A stretch of 64,000 nt of DNA from Pseudooceanicola sp. GTDB taxonomy: Bacteria > Pseudomonadota > Alphaproteobacteria > Rhodobacterales > Rhodobacteraceae. Both the position numbers and the translations under genes were made by a program. Shown piece by piece: positions 17,563-26,405 of this stretch (position 1 is its first letter; every line of letters begins with the position of its first letter). Below the pieces are notes generated by a model. That model worked only from the letters and a program-made list of their open reading frames with translations. It was not told where the DNA came from and did no database searches. The stretch spans positions 1-64,000 of the forward strand of contig PAPR01000053.1 of NCBI GenBank assembly GCA_002709085.1, read 5' to 3'.

Positions 17563-17583
17563 CGGGGCGCTAGGCGCGCCCCG
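17563..17583 (+). promoter_or_regulatory. Intercistronic hairpin between TAXI binding protein and permease
   Basis: An 8-bp perfect stem, CGGGGCGC and GCGCCCCG with a 5-nt loop. It is preceded by a second inverted repeat, GCGGTCA...TGACCGC, at about 17529-17557. The location between binding-protein and permease genes repeats that at 3602-3634 and suggests differential expression by mRNA protection or attenuation. No T-run follows. Confidence 0.5.
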
Positions 17584-17600
17584 TCGCCACGGGAGGAATC

Positions 17601-19544
17601 ATGACACCGACATCGATCGTAGCGTCGCAATGGGAACGGCGCGGAGAGCAGGCGCTATACGCTCTGTTCGCAGCGTTTGTCGCCCTGCATTTTTATAACG
17701 CCCTCTTCGGACAGTTCGAGCCCTTGGTTCAACGCCCGATTTTCGTGGGATTCGGGCTGGGCGGGGCTTTTTTCCTCTATGCCGCGCGGACGTCCCGAAC
17801 CGGTCGCCGCAACGGGATTGAACGCACGATCGACATCACGCTCGGGCTGTTGGCCTTTGGCGTCTGTCTCTATGTGATCGTCAACCGAGATCGCTATTCC
17901 GACATCATGGTGCAATACGGTTGGCTCGACAAAACAGTCGGGCTGATGGCCGTTCTGTTGACGATGGAGGCCGCGCGACGGGTCATCGGCTGGTTCCTGC
18001 CCTTGCTGGCGCTGATCACGGTTCTCTATTTCTACTTCGGTTACGATTATATCGACGGGGGCTGGCGCCCGCCGCGGGTATCGGCCCGGACGGCGGTTGA
18101 GACATTCTACAGCTCGACCACCGGGATCTTTGGCTATCTCGCGGATGTGGGCGCGCGAGTCATCACGATCTATGTGCTTTTGGGGGCCTTGCTGCTGTCC
18201 ACTGGCGCGACGGACGTGTTCATGAAAATGGCAACATGGATCGCTGGGCGCACCTTCGGCGGTCCGGCAAAGGTCTGCGCTCTGTCCTCGGCGATGTTCG
18301 GGACGGTGACCGGGTCGGCGGTGGCCAACGTCATGGCCACAGGGTCCATAACCATTCCTACCATGAAGCGTCTGCGCTACCCGCCTGCCTTTGCCGGCGC
18401 GGTCGAGGCGGTCGCCTCATCCGCCGGTCAGTTGACTCCGCCGGTGATGGGGGCCGGGGCATTCATCATGGCGGAGTTCCTGAACATTCCCTATACCCAG
18501 ATCGCCGTGGCCGCGATTGGTCCGGCGTTTCTCTATTACCTTGCGATATGGCTGGGTGTGGACCTCTATGCACGTCGCACGGGTCTTCAGCCGACCCCCA
18601 GAAGCGAAATGCCTCAGCCGTCGGACTTCCTGGCGCCCGACAAGGCGATTCCGCTATTTCTTCCCATCGCGACAGTGATCTACTTCCTGTTTCAGGGGTA
18701 TACGCCCAGTTTCGCCGGGGCCGCGTCGATCATCGTTCTGATCCTCTCCTGTGCGGTCGTGCGCCCCTTTGCCCAGGCGGGTCGGGGACAAGGCCTGCGG
18801 GCTTGCTGGATCGGGCTGGCACGGGACGTCTATGAGGGCATGGTCGAAGCAGGCCGCGCATTGGTGATGATCGCCGCGCTGTTGGCCTGCGCCGCGATCG
18901 TGGTCAAGGTGCTGACGGCGACGGGGGCTGGGGTGAAAATCTCGAACCTGCTGTTCTCCGTCTCCGATCAGGGTCTGATCGTCGCCTTGCTGCTGGCTGC
19001 CGTTCTGTCGATCGTTCTGGGCATGGATGTTCCGACCACAGCATCTTACGTGCTGGCAGCGGCGGTCGCGGCGCCCAGTCTTGTGCGGCTTGGCCTGCCG
19101 GAACTGACAGCGCATCTGTTCGTCTTCTACTACGCGATACTGTCGGCGATCACACCACCGGTCTGTGCGAGTGTCTATGCGGCGGCCGCCCTTGCCGGAG
19201 CGAACTTCTGGAAGGTAGCGGGCCGTGCACTGGTGCTGGCCGGCGCGGTCTATGTCGTGCCTTTCCTGTTCGTCTTCCGGCCGGGTATCCTGGCACAGGG
19301 GGGAACAGGCCAGGTCATCCTCGATCTGGGCGTCGCGAGTGCTGCGGTCTTTGCCGTCAGCGTCGGGTTAAGCGGATACCTTCGAGGGACACTGCCCCTT
19401 GGCACGCGGGCGTTGTTCCTGGCGACCGCGGCCCTGCTGTTCTATGCCGCGCCGGCGGCGGATATCGTGGGCGGACTGGCGCTGGTCGGCCTGGTGGTAT
19501 GGCGGTACCTGCGAGGAGAGCGGAAAGTCCTCAGCGACGGATAA
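17601..19544 (+). CDS. TRAP transporter fused permease (DctQ-DctM), TAXI type
   Basis: A 647-residue membrane protein organised like the one at 1599-3566. The DctM hallmark 'GGPAKVCALSSAMFGTVTG' and 'TGSITIPTMKRLRYPPAF' are present, as is the second-half 'VLGMDVPTTASYVLAAA' hairpin. The ATG has GGGAGG seven bases upstream. It pairs with the TAXI protein just upstream, forming the second TAXI system. The operon ends at a strong hairpin terminator 29 bp past the stop. Confidence 0.92.
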   Translation: MTPTSIVASQWERRGEQALYALFAAFVALHFYNALFGQFEPLVQRPIFVGFGLGGAFFLYAARTSRTGRRNGIERTIDITLGLLAFGVCLYVIVNRDRYSDIMVQYGWLDKTVGLMAVLLTMEAARRVIGWFLPLLALITVLYFYFGYDYIDGGWRPPRVSARTAVETFYSSTTGIFGYLADVGARVITIYVLLGALLLSTGATDVFMKMATWIAGRTFGGPAKVCALSSAMFGTVTGSAVANVMATGSITIPTMKRLRYPPAFAGAVEAVASSAGQLTPPVMGAGAFIMAEFLNIPYTQIAVAAIGPAFLYYLAIWLGVDLYARRTGLQPTPRSEMPQPSDFLAPDKAIPLFLPIATVIYFLFQGYTPSFAGAASIIVLILSCAVVRPFAQAGRGQGLRACWIGLARDVYEGMVEAGRALVMIAALLACAAIVVKVLTATGAGVKISNLLFSVSDQGLIVALLLAAVLSIVLGMDVPTTASYVLAAAVAAPSLVRLGLPELTAHLFVFYYAILSAITPPVCASVYAAAALAGANFWKVAGRALVLAGAVYVVPFLFVFRPGILAQGGTGQVILDLGVASAAVFAVSVGLSGYLRGTLPLGTRALFLATAALLFYAAPAADIVGGLALVGLVVWRYLRGERKVLSDG

Positions 19545-19574
19545 CTTGCCAACGCCTCACCGCCGTAAAACGAA

Positions 19575-19613
19575 AAGGGCCGCCGCAGATCATCTGCGGC
19601 GGCCCCTTTTTGT
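19575..19613. terminator. Bidirectional rho-independent terminator
   Basis: GGGCCGCCGCAG-ATCAT-CTGCGGCGGCCC forms a 12-bp GC-rich stem with a 5-nt loop. It is followed by CTTTTTG on the plus strand and preceded by AAAA (so TTTT on the minus strand). It lies between the converging permease gene (ends 19544) and the DUF35 gene (ends 19644) and should serve both. Confidence 0.9.
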
Positions 19614-19643
19614 TGAGGTTCGAGACCCTCTGATGTCGTTGTC

Positions 19644-20048
19644 TCAGGTCATTCTGAAATAGGGGAAGGTGACCTCATCCGAGGCTTTCACGAATGTCAC
19701 CTCGACCTTGGCACCGATGCGCACGGACTCGGGATCGTCGGTCTGAACCCGGCTCATCATCCGTGGGCCTTCTTCCAGCTCGATCAAGGCAACGACGTAG
19801 GGCACGTCATCGGCAAAGGCCGGGCCCGCCGGGCGTCGCGCGATGGTGAAGGTATGCACCTCACCACGCCCGCTGACCGTGTCGAACTTCAGATTGTCGG
19901 AATGACAGTGCGGGCAGATCGCACGCGGATAGAAGTGATGCTTGCCACAATCGCCGCAAAGCGGAATGTCGAGGCGGCCCTCACGCGCGGCCTCCCAATA
20001 GGGCGCGCTGTCGTGGTCGATCACCGGAAGCGGTTTTTCAGTGCTCAT
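19644..20048 (-). CDS. Zn-ribbon/OB-fold DUF35 protein, partner of thiolase-like protein
   Basis: 134 residues. The zinc ribbon is Cys31-x2-Cys34 and Cys45-x2-Cys48, followed by an OB fold with 'GRGEVHTFTIARRP' and 'PRMMSRVQ'. It starts four bases after the thiolase-like gene's stop, the usual partner order. In characterised pairs, DUF35 proteins form a complex with thiolase-like enzymes: Ltp aldolases of steroid side-chain removal and archaeal HMG-CoA synthase/thiolase. It is the last gene of a six-gene minus operon that begins at 24997. Confidence 0.9.
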   Translation of the reverse strand: MSTEKPLPVIDHDSAPYWEAAREGRLDIPLCGDCGKHHFYPRAICPHCHSDNLKFDTVSGRGEVHTFTIARRPAGPAFADDVPYVVALIELEEGPRMMSRVQTDDPESVRIGAKVEVTFVKASDEVTFPYFRMT

Positions 20049-20052
20049 CGGC

Positions 20053-21225
20053 TCAGTCCTTCTGCAAAATCACGGTCGCGCCAGAGGACAGCGTGCCCCC
20101 CGTGCCATGCACCAGCGCGGTTTCGGCACCCGCGACCTGCCGGTCGCCACAGTCCCCACGAAGCTGTCGACTGGCCTCGATCAGCAGGAACATCCCGTAC
20201 ATGCCAGGATGCAGCGCGGACAGGCCACCGCCATTGGTATTCATCGGGAAGGCGCCGCCGGGCGCCGTTCGTTGGCCCGAGACAAAGTCGCCTCCCTCGC
20301 CGATCTTGCAAAAGCCCAGCGCTTCGAGCGTCAGCAGGACGGTGATGGTGAAACTGTCGTAGACCTCGACCACGTCAATGTCGGAATGGGTCACTCCGGC
20401 CATTTTCATAGCGTTTTCGCCGGCCTTCTGCGCAGGAAGCAGACGGGCGAGGTCCGGCATTTCTCCGACGGCCCAATGGGTATGCGCTTCGCCGTAGCCC
20501 TTGACCGCGATAGGTTTGGTCTTGAGGTCCTTGGCGCGCTCGGCGGTGGTCATCACGATGGCACCTGCGCCGTCCGTGACAAGGCAGCAATCGAGCAGGT
20601 GCAGAGGTTCGGAAATCATCATGCTGGACATGACATCATCGACGGTGAGCGGATCGCGCCGCGTTGCGGCAGGATTCAGTTGCGCCCATTTCCGCGTCGC
20701 GACGGCGATTTCGGCCAAGTTCTCCGAGGTGCTGCCGTATTCGTGCATGTGACGCTGTGCGGCCATCGCGTAGCCGCCTACCGGCGTCGGCATCCCGTAG
20801 GGTGTCTCGTGCTGCATCGACAGGACCGAAGGGCGACCGCCCAGGTTCCGACTGCGCAGCGATTTCTGGTCCGAGCTGTAGACAATCAGTGCGACCTCGC
20901 AATACCCCTCGCGCAGCGCCATGGCCGCATGGGCGACATGCGCCTCAAAGGCCGAGCCGCCGATATTGGTGCCATCGACAAACGTCGGCATGATGTTAAG
21001 ATATTCGCCCAACGTCACCGTGGGCAGCTGGCCGGGACCCGGCACGCCCCACATGCCTGCGGTCAAAAGACCATCCACATCGCTCAGCTTGAGGCCCGCC
21101 TCTTCGACGGCGGCCTTTGCCACTAGGGCGGCGTGGCCCAGTACCGAAGCCTTCGTGACGAATTTACCGTCCTCGATGGGCGCATCGGCAAGGCCGACAA
21201 TCACCGGATCGCGTCCGTTCTTCAT
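20053..21225 (-). CDS. Thiolase-like (Ltp/SCP2-type) protein lacking the nucleophilic Cys
   Basis: A 390-residue thiolase-fold protein. At the expected active-site Cys the sequence is 'DGTNIGGSAFEAHV', with no Cys. The C-terminal half has 'VEVYDSFTITVLLTLEALGF' with Tyr where thiolases carry the NxxF His motif, and 'NGGGLSALHPGMYG'. This combination is known for Ltp-type retro-aldolases that work with a DUF35 partner, and such a partner follows immediately. I therefore predict C-C cleavage of a beta-hydroxyacyl-CoA (retro-aldol) or a condensation, not classical thiolysis. AAGGAG supports the start. Confidence 0.85.
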   Translation of the reverse strand: MKNGRDPVIVGLADAPIEDGKFVTKASVLGHAALVAKAAVEEAGLKLSDVDGLLTAGMWGVPGPGQLPTVTLGEYLNIMPTFVDGTNIGGSAFEAHVAHAAMALREGYCEVALIVYSSDQKSLRSRNLGGRPSVLSMQHETPYGMPTPVGGYAMAAQRHMHEYGSTSENLAEIAVATRKWAQLNPAATRRDPLTVDDVMSSMMISEPLHLLDCCLVTDGAGAIVMTTAERAKDLKTKPIAVKGYGEAHTHWAVGEMPDLARLLPAQKAGENAMKMAGVTHSDIDVVEVYDSFTITVLLTLEALGFCKIGEGGDFVSGQRTAPGGAFPMNTNGGGLSALHPGMYGMFLLIEASRQLRGDCGDRQVAGAETALVHGTGGTLSSGATVILQKD

Positions 21226-21271
21226 ATGCTCATTCTCCTTGGCATCCAGTCATACCCTTGCAAACCCGAGG

Positions 21272-22420
21272 TTAATTCGGGCGCATGGTCTTGGCGATTA
21301 GGGTGCGTTGTATCTGCGATGTCCCGCCACCAATAGTGCTTTGCATCCCCTCGCGGAAATAACGTTCCATGTCGGCCTCTGGCAACATCGAATGTCCGCC
21401 GAGGATCTGCATGCCGTTGCGCGTGACGGTTTGCAGCGTCTCGGAGGCGAATAGCTTTGCCATCGCCACTTCCCGCGTGCAGGGCGTCTTGGCCGCCGCC
21501 AGATTGGCCGCGCGATAGACCAGCAGACGCGCCGCGTCGACCTGGGTCTGCATATCGGCGAGCATATGGCGGATCACCTGAAAGTCGAAGATCGGCTTGT
21601 CGAACTGGATCCGTTCGTGCGCGTAACGCAGCGCATCATCCACGGCGGTCTGGGCATTGCCGACATATGCGGCGGCGACCGCGACACGCTCCAGCTCCAG
21701 GTGGTCGGTGATGATCTTCCAGCCGCCGTTTTCAGGCCCCAGAAGGGCATCGGCGGGCAGTTTCACGTCATCGACAAAGATCTCGGTGGTGCCCGTTGCG
21801 CGCCGTGCCAGAGTCGGCAGCTTGCGGATGTCGAGACCCTCGGTGTCGTTGGGGATCAGGAATACCGACAGGCCCTTGTGCTTGGGGGCATCGGGGTCGG
21901 TGCGGGTCAGCATGGCCAGAATCGCATTGTCCGCCGCAGCGCCGGAACACCAGAGCTTTTGCCCCTTGACCACCCAGCCGTTGCCGTCGCGCCGTGCGCG
22001 GGTCGTGGTGGAGGCCGCGTCGGACCCTGCACCCGGCTCGGAAATCGAGATCGAGAACCGGATATCGCCATCGAGGAACGGCTTGATATAGCGCTCTTTC
22101 TGCTCCGGCGTGCCGAACTTCTCGACGTTCATCGCGGTGAATGTAGCCACCATCAGCCCGGTGGAGAAGTCAAAGCCGTATTTCGCCAGCCCCTCGCACA
22201 TCAGCGCGTAATCCACGATGTCACCGCCGAGGCCGCCGCTTTCCTCGGAAAAGAGGATGCCGAGCCAGCCTTCCTTGGCGACCTTTTCATAGGCCTCGTA
22301 GGGATATTCGCGGTTCTGGTCGCATTTCCGGATGTAGTCGCGACCGATCTCTTCGTCGATGAAACGGTTGACGGTCGTGCGCCACATCTCTTGTTCGGGT
22401 GTGAGAAAGTTCATGCTCAT
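21272..22420 (-). CDS. Acyl-CoA dehydrogenase
   Basis: The start at 22420 (MSMNFLTPEQ, AAGGAG upstream) replaces the track start at 22519, which overlaps the MaoC gene; length 382. The FAD loop reads 'ISISEPGAGSDAASTTTRAR'. The helix-G glutamate is present in 'LELERVAVAAAYVG', and the C-terminal motif is 'IGGGTSQIQRTLIAK', so the base is of the isovaleryl-CoA dehydrogenase type. It follows the MaoC gene by two bases and precedes the thiolase-like gene: dehydrogenation, hydration and then retro-aldol cleavage in gene order (inference). Confidence 0.9.
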   Translation of the reverse strand: MSMNFLTPEQEMWRTTVNRFIDEEIGRDYIRKCDQNREYPYEAYEKVAKEGWLGILFSEESGGLGGDIVDYALMCEGLAKYGFDFSTGLMVATFTAMNVEKFGTPEQKERYIKPFLDGDIRFSISISEPGAGSDAASTTTRARRDGNGWVVKGQKLWCSGAAADNAILAMLTRTDPDAPKHKGLSVFLIPNDTEGLDIRKLPTLARRATGTTEIFVDDVKLPADALLGPENGGWKIITDHLELERVAVAAAYVGNAQTAVDDALRYAHERIQFDKPIFDFQVIRHMLADMQTQVDAARLLVYRAANLAAAKTPCTREVAMAKLFASETLQTVTRNGMQILGGHSMLPEADMERYFREGMQSTIGGGTSQIQRTLIAKTMRPN

Positions 22421-22422
22421 GA

Positions 22423-22917
22423 TTATGCTCCTTCGCTCTCTGCGTGCGCCGCGCGGACCTTGGGCGGCTCGCCCGGTCGGTCGAGCCGAGATTTGCGGAT
22501 CAGCAGGCTGAATTCGCACCGCATCGATGTCTCGTCACGCTGATTGACGGCTTCCAGTTTGCTCGTCACCACGCCGTGATTATCGTCGTGATCCTTCAGA
22601 TCGACGATCTCTGCGCGCGCCCAGAGTGTGTCGCCAATGAAGGTGGGCCGCAGGAACCGCAGCTTGTCGCAGCCGTAAAAAGCGGCGAGGACCGAGCTAT
22701 CGAAAGGGATCATCGCGTTGACGATCGAAAAGACGAGGCTGCCCTGCACAAGGCGCTGCCCGTACAGGGACTCCTTGGCGTGTTCGACGTTGGAGTGCAG
22801 CTCGAGCCAGTTCCCCGTCAGCATGCAGAAGTTGACCACATCGGTCTCAGTCATCGTGCGCCCGATCGAGACGCCGGTCTGACCCAATGCCAGTTCTCCG
22901 AAAGGTTGACGTATCAT
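22423..22917 (-). CDS. MaoC-like enoyl-CoA hydratase family protein
   Basis: A 164-residue single-hotdog protein. The motif region 'MLTGNWLELHSNVEHAKESL' keeps the catalytic-type His but has Asn where the family's acidic residue is usual. 'RPTFIGDTLWARAEIVDLKD' is the conserved second half. It starts in an ATGA overlap with the synthetase beta subunit and has GGGGAG upstream. Probably hydrates the 2-enoyl-CoA made by the ACAD downstream, to give the 3-hydroxyacyl-CoA for the thiolase-like aldolase (inference). Confidence 0.85.
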   Translation of the reverse strand: MIRQPFGELALGQTGVSIGRTMTETDVVNFCMLTGNWLELHSNVEHAKESLYGQRLVQGSLVFSIVNAMIPFDSSVLAAFYGCDKLRFLRPTFIGDTLWARAEIVDLKDHDDNHGVVTSKLEAVNQRDETSMRCEFSLLIRKSRLDRPGEPPKVRAAHAESEGA

Positions 22918-23585
22918 GCTAAACTCCCCTGTTCTTCTGCGACGGGCGCCAAAACGATCAAGGCATCGGCGGCCACCAATCCTTTGCCATCCGCGCGAAC
23001 CATCACAGGATTGATTTCGATTTCCGAGATCAGATCGGCGTTTTCGGCGAAGAAAACAGATATGCGTGAAATGAGGTCTGCCAGCGCGCCGCTATCGGCC
23101 GGATCCGCGCCGCGCAATCCACTCAGCAACCTGGCCCCTGGCCCCGACTTGACCATTGCCTCTGTCGTCTGTGGATCTGCCGGAGCCAGCCGGATTTCTG
23201 CGGCGTCGATCAGTTCCACCAGGATCCCGCCGGGACCGGCCAGGACGATCGGACCAAAGGTGTCGTCGCGTTTGCAGCCGACGATCCATTCTGCCACGGA
23301 GTTTTCCTCCATGGTCTCGATCAATGCCGTGCCTCCCGGATAGCGTTGCGCCATCTCGTCCGTCGCGACTTTGGCCGCTTCGGGTGAAAGGCCCAGGCGG
23401 ACGAGGCCATGATCGGATTTGTGCGGATAGTCGTCATGGCACAGCTTGGCCACACAGCGCCCCTTGGCGGGATCGCGATCCGGCACGGGGATCCCGATCT
23501 GCTGGATGAGGTCCTTGGCGTCGGCTTCGTGGACGACCTTGCGCCCGTTTTTCTGCCAGTGCTCCAGTGTCTCTCTTGGGGTCAT
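22914..23585 (-). CDS. ADP-forming acyl-CoA synthetase, beta (ATP-grasp) subunit
   Basis: A 223-residue ATP-grasp protein matching the beta subunit of NDP-forming acetyl-CoA synthetases. 'CHDDYPHKSDHGLVRLGL' is the ATP-grasp N-terminal block and 'SEIEINPVMVRADGKGLVAAD' the C-terminal Mg-ATP site. It transfers phosphate between ATP/ADP and the alpha-subunit His. It is separate here but fused to alpha in the other two synthetases of the window. It is coupled to both neighbours by ATGA overlaps. Confidence 0.9.
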   Translation of the reverse strand: MTPRETLEHWQKNGRKVVHEADAKDLIQQIGIPVPDRDPAKGRCVAKLCHDDYPHKSDHGLVRLGLSPEAAKVATDEMAQRYPGGTALIETMEENSVAEWIVGCKRDDTFGPIVLAGPGGILVELIDAAEIRLAPADPQTTEAMVKSGPGARLLSGLRGADPADSGALADLISRISVFFAENADLISEIEINPVMVRADGKGLVAADALIVLAPVAEEQGSLA

Positions 23586-24997
23586 GCCACTTCTCCCTGC
23601 ATGGCCATCAGTGCAGCAAGGCCCGAGGCAGCCCGTGCTGGCGAATCGTAGACGGGGACAGCGCGCTCCCGGAACGCTTCGTCCGAAGCATCGCTGCGCG
23701 CCGAACCCGTCCAGATGATCAGGACCGGCTTGTCGGTTTTCTCATAGGCTTCTGCGAGCGCCTCGATGAACAGTTGATCCGGCACAAATGTGACGATTGC
23801 GATTGCGATATCCACACCGGGATCGGCGGCGACAGCCTCAAGGCAGCGGCCCACGTAGGTCGGATTCGCCAGAACTACGCCGGTCAGATCGACCGGATTC
23901 GTCACTGAACCGTAAAACGGAACATATTGCGACAGCGCCGTCTGCGTCGTCTCTGCCAGCACCGGGACCTCAAAGCCCGCGCTCTCGGCAAGGTCGGTCA
24001 TCTCGACGCCAAGCCCGCCGGTAACCGAAATGATGCCGACCCTTTTACCCGCAGGCTTTCGCCCCGCGGCAAGGGCCGTCACCGCATCGACCGCGGCCAC
24101 GGATTCCCGTGCACGTATGACGCCGGTTTCGCGGAAGATCGCGCTGATCACCCGGTCATCCCCGGCCATCGCGCCAGTGTGCGACTGGACCGCGCGCGAC
24201 CCGGCGCGGCTGCGCCCGCCCTTGACGGCGACGACATGCTTCCCGGCGTCGGTCAGACGGCGCGCGGCTTCGACGAAACGGCGGCCTTCGCGCAGTTCTT
24301 CGACATAGCAGAGAACGACGCGGGTCTCAGGGTCATTGCCGAGATAGTCCAGCAGGTCGGCGGCCGTCAGATCGGTTTCGTTGCCGCTGGAGACGATGGC
24401 GTTGATGCCCACGCCACGTTCGCCGAGACGCAGGGCCATAAGGCCCGCGAGCGCCCCGGACTGGGAAATCATGGCAACCGGGCCCGGACGAAGACCGTCG
24501 AACATCGGGCTGAAGGTCAACTGAAGATCAGCCGAAGGCTTCACGACCCCTTCGCAGTTCGGCCCGATCAGATAAAAGGGTGCGTCATGCATGATCCGAC
24601 GCAGGCGCGCCTCGTTCTCGTGTCCGTCGTCACCGGCTTCTGAAAAACCGGAGGTCACGCCAACCACCATTTTCACGTCCAGCGCCTTGCAAGCCTCCAG
24701 AGCGTCAAGGGCAATACCGACGGGGGTTGCAAGAACCACCACGTCGACCGCGCCCTCGATCTCGTCGAGACTGCGCACGGCCTGTAGCCCTTCGATTTCG
24801 CCGCCCGAGGGGTTCACCGGAATGATCTTGCCGCCGTAGCCGTTCTTCTTGAGCAGGGCGAGCACCGCTTGCCCAAGCTTGCCCTTGGTCCGGGAGGCCC
24901 CGACCACCGCGATTGAACGTGGGTTGAATAGGACATCCAAGGCTTCGGCCCGTGACGGTCGCCCATCACCAGGTTGATTCGCGTTTGAATTCGCCAT
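23582..24997 (-). CDS. ADP-forming acyl-CoA synthetase, alpha (CoA-binding) subunit
   Basis: 471 residues. The N-terminal CoA-binding Rossmann domain has 'RSIAVVGASRTKGKLGQ', followed by the succinyl-CoA-ligase-like domain with 'MISQSGALAGLMALR' and the active-site His in 'QSHTGAMAGDD'. Converts an acid, CoA and ATP to acyl-CoA, ADP and Pi, or runs in reverse to conserve energy. It leads the six-gene minus operon. GGAGAAAAG precedes the ATG. Its upstream region holds a perfect 9-bp-arm inverted repeat shared with the divergent CaiB/BaiF gene. Confidence 0.9.
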   Translation of the reverse strand: MANSNANQPGDGRPSRAEALDVLFNPRSIAVVGASRTKGKLGQAVLALLKKNGYGGKIIPVNPSGGEIEGLQAVRSLDEIEGAVDVVVLATPVGIALDALEACKALDVKMVVGVTSGFSEAGDDGHENEARLRRIMHDAPFYLIGPNCEGVVKPSADLQLTFSPMFDGLRPGPVAMISQSGALAGLMALRLGERGVGINAIVSSGNETDLTAADLLDYLGNDPETRVVLCYVEELREGRRFVEAARRLTDAGKHVVAVKGGRSRAGSRAVQSHTGAMAGDDRVISAIFRETGVIRARESVAAVDAVTALAAGRKPAGKRVGIISVTGGLGVEMTDLAESAGFEVPVLAETTQTALSQYVPFYGSVTNPVDLTGVVLANPTYVGRCLEAVAADPGVDIAIAIVTFVPDQLFIEALAEAYEKTDKPVLIIWTGSARSDASDEAFRERAVPVYDSPARAASGLAALMAMQGEVA

Positions 24998-25042
24998 CTC
25001 TTTTCTCCGTCAAATGAAATTTTCAACGCTTGCCCCGGCGTT

Positions 25043-25088
25043 CTAACGATCATTAGATTATGCTCGCAATGCAATTCGCTTGCGAGCA
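25043..25088. promoter_or_regulatory. Operator-like inverted repeats in divergent promoter region
   Basis: TGCTCGCAA (25061-25069) and TTGCGAGCA (25080-25088) form a perfect inverted repeat with 9-bp arms and a 10-nt spacer. A second, imperfect 14-bp palindrome CTAACGATCATTAG lies at 25043-25056. Both are in the 160-bp gap between the synthetase operon (minus) and the CaiB/BaiF operon (plus). They are probably regulator sites for both; the IclR gene at 29851 is the nearest candidate. Confidence 0.6.
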
Positions 25089-25156
25089 GGTTAGGGGCAC
25101 GGAGTCCGGAAAATCGGACTTGACGTGCGAAAAATGGCAACCGAGGAGACTACTGC

Positions 25157-26371
25157 GTGATCACGAATGACGGGCCGCTAAGCGATATCAGGGTTATTGA
25201 AATGGGGCATGTGATCGCCGCACCGATGTGCGGCGCACTGCTTTCGGATTTCGGCGCCGATGTGATCAAGATCGAACGACCGGGGCAGGGCGACATGCTG
25301 CGGGTTCTCAGCGGGCGCGCCAAGGACGGTGTGGGCGTCTGGTGGAAAACACTGGCGCGCAACAAGCGGCTGGTCGCGCTGGACTGGAAATCCGAGGAAG
25401 GGCGCAAAGTTCTGCGCCGCTTGGTCGAGGACGCGCAGATCCTGATCGAGAATTTTCGCCCCGGCGTGCTAGAGCGGGCAGGTCTGGGCCCGGAGATCCT
25501 GCACGAATGGAACCCTGATCTGGTGATTGTGCGGATCTCGGGCTACGGGCAGACCGGGCCGCGTTCGTCCTGGCCGGGGTTTGGCCGCGCAGGCGAGGCC
25601 ATGAGCGGCCTGGCCCATATCACCGGGTTTGCCGACAACGCGCCGATGCATCCCGGCTTTCCCGCAGCGGATTCCACGACCGGTCTGATGGGCGCTTACG
25701 GTGCGATGATGGCGCTGCACGCGGTACGCAGCGGCAGTTCGCGTGGGCAAGTGGTGGATCTGGCGATATTCGAACCACTTCTGCGGTTGATCGACTATCA
25801 CGTGCCGACCCGAACCGGCGCAGGTATGCCGGTCGACCGTAACGGGCTTCAGGCCCCCAATTCCTACGCTCCGGCAGGGGTCTTCCGCGCCAAGGATGGA
25901 AAATGGATCACCATCACGGCGGGAAGCGCGGCCACCGGGCGGCGGCTTCTCGAAGCGGCAGGCGGCGCGGACTGGGCGGCCGAACCACAGTTCCAGACCT
26001 TGGAAGGGTTCGCCGAGCACATGGACGATATCGTGAAACGGGTCGAGGCGTTCGTCGCGCAGCATGACGCGCAGGAGGCCCTCGACATCTTTCACGCCCA
26101 CGATGCCGTCGCGGCGATGATCTATGACGTCGATGATATCCTCGCCGATCCGCATATCGCGGCTCGGGGCAACATCGTAGGGGTCGAAGGCGATGACACC
26201 AAGGTCGTCGGTCCGGTTCCAAAGCTCGACAAGACGCCCGGACGCCTGCGCTGGCTCGGTCGTGGCGAATTGGGTGCGGACAGCCGCACTGTGTTGACTG
26301 AGCTTGGCTTCAACGATGAGCAGGTCGACGACATGGTCAAGAATGGAACAATCGGCGAGCCGGGCCGCTGA
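25157..26371 (+). CDS. CaiB/BaiF (class III) CoA-transferase
   Basis: 404 residues from a GTG with GAGGAG upstream. The family N-terminus 'IRVIEMGHVIAAPMCGALLSD' is followed by 'FGADVIKIERPGQGD'. The catalytic Asp of formyl-CoA transferase corresponds to Asp172 in 'ADSTTGLMGA'. Class III enzymes swap CoA between acids through an aspartyl-CoA thioester mixed anhydride. Here it probably activates an imported acid at the expense of a product CoA ester (inference). First gene of a plus operon with ACAD and fused synthetase. Confidence 0.92.
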   Translation: MITNDGPLSDIRVIEMGHVIAAPMCGALLSDFGADVIKIERPGQGDMLRVLSGRAKDGVGVWWKTLARNKRLVALDWKSEEGRKVLRRLVEDAQILIENFRPGVLERAGLGPEILHEWNPDLVIVRISGYGQTGPRSSWPGFGRAGEAMSGLAHITGFADNAPMHPGFPAADSTTGLMGAYGAMMALHAVRSGSSRGQVVDLAIFEPLLRLIDYHVPTRTGAGMPVDRNGLQAPNSYAPAGVFRAKDGKWITITAGSAATGRRLLEAAGGADWAAEPQFQTLEGFAEHMDDIVKRVEAFVAQHDAQEALDIFHAHDAVAAMIYDVDDILADPHIAARGNIVGVEGDDTKVVGPVPKLDKTPGRLRWLGRGELGADSRTVLTELGFNDEQVDDMVKNGTIGEPGR

Positions 26372-26405
26372 GCGGGCTTGCGAGACTAGGTACTGGGAGA
26401 AATAT

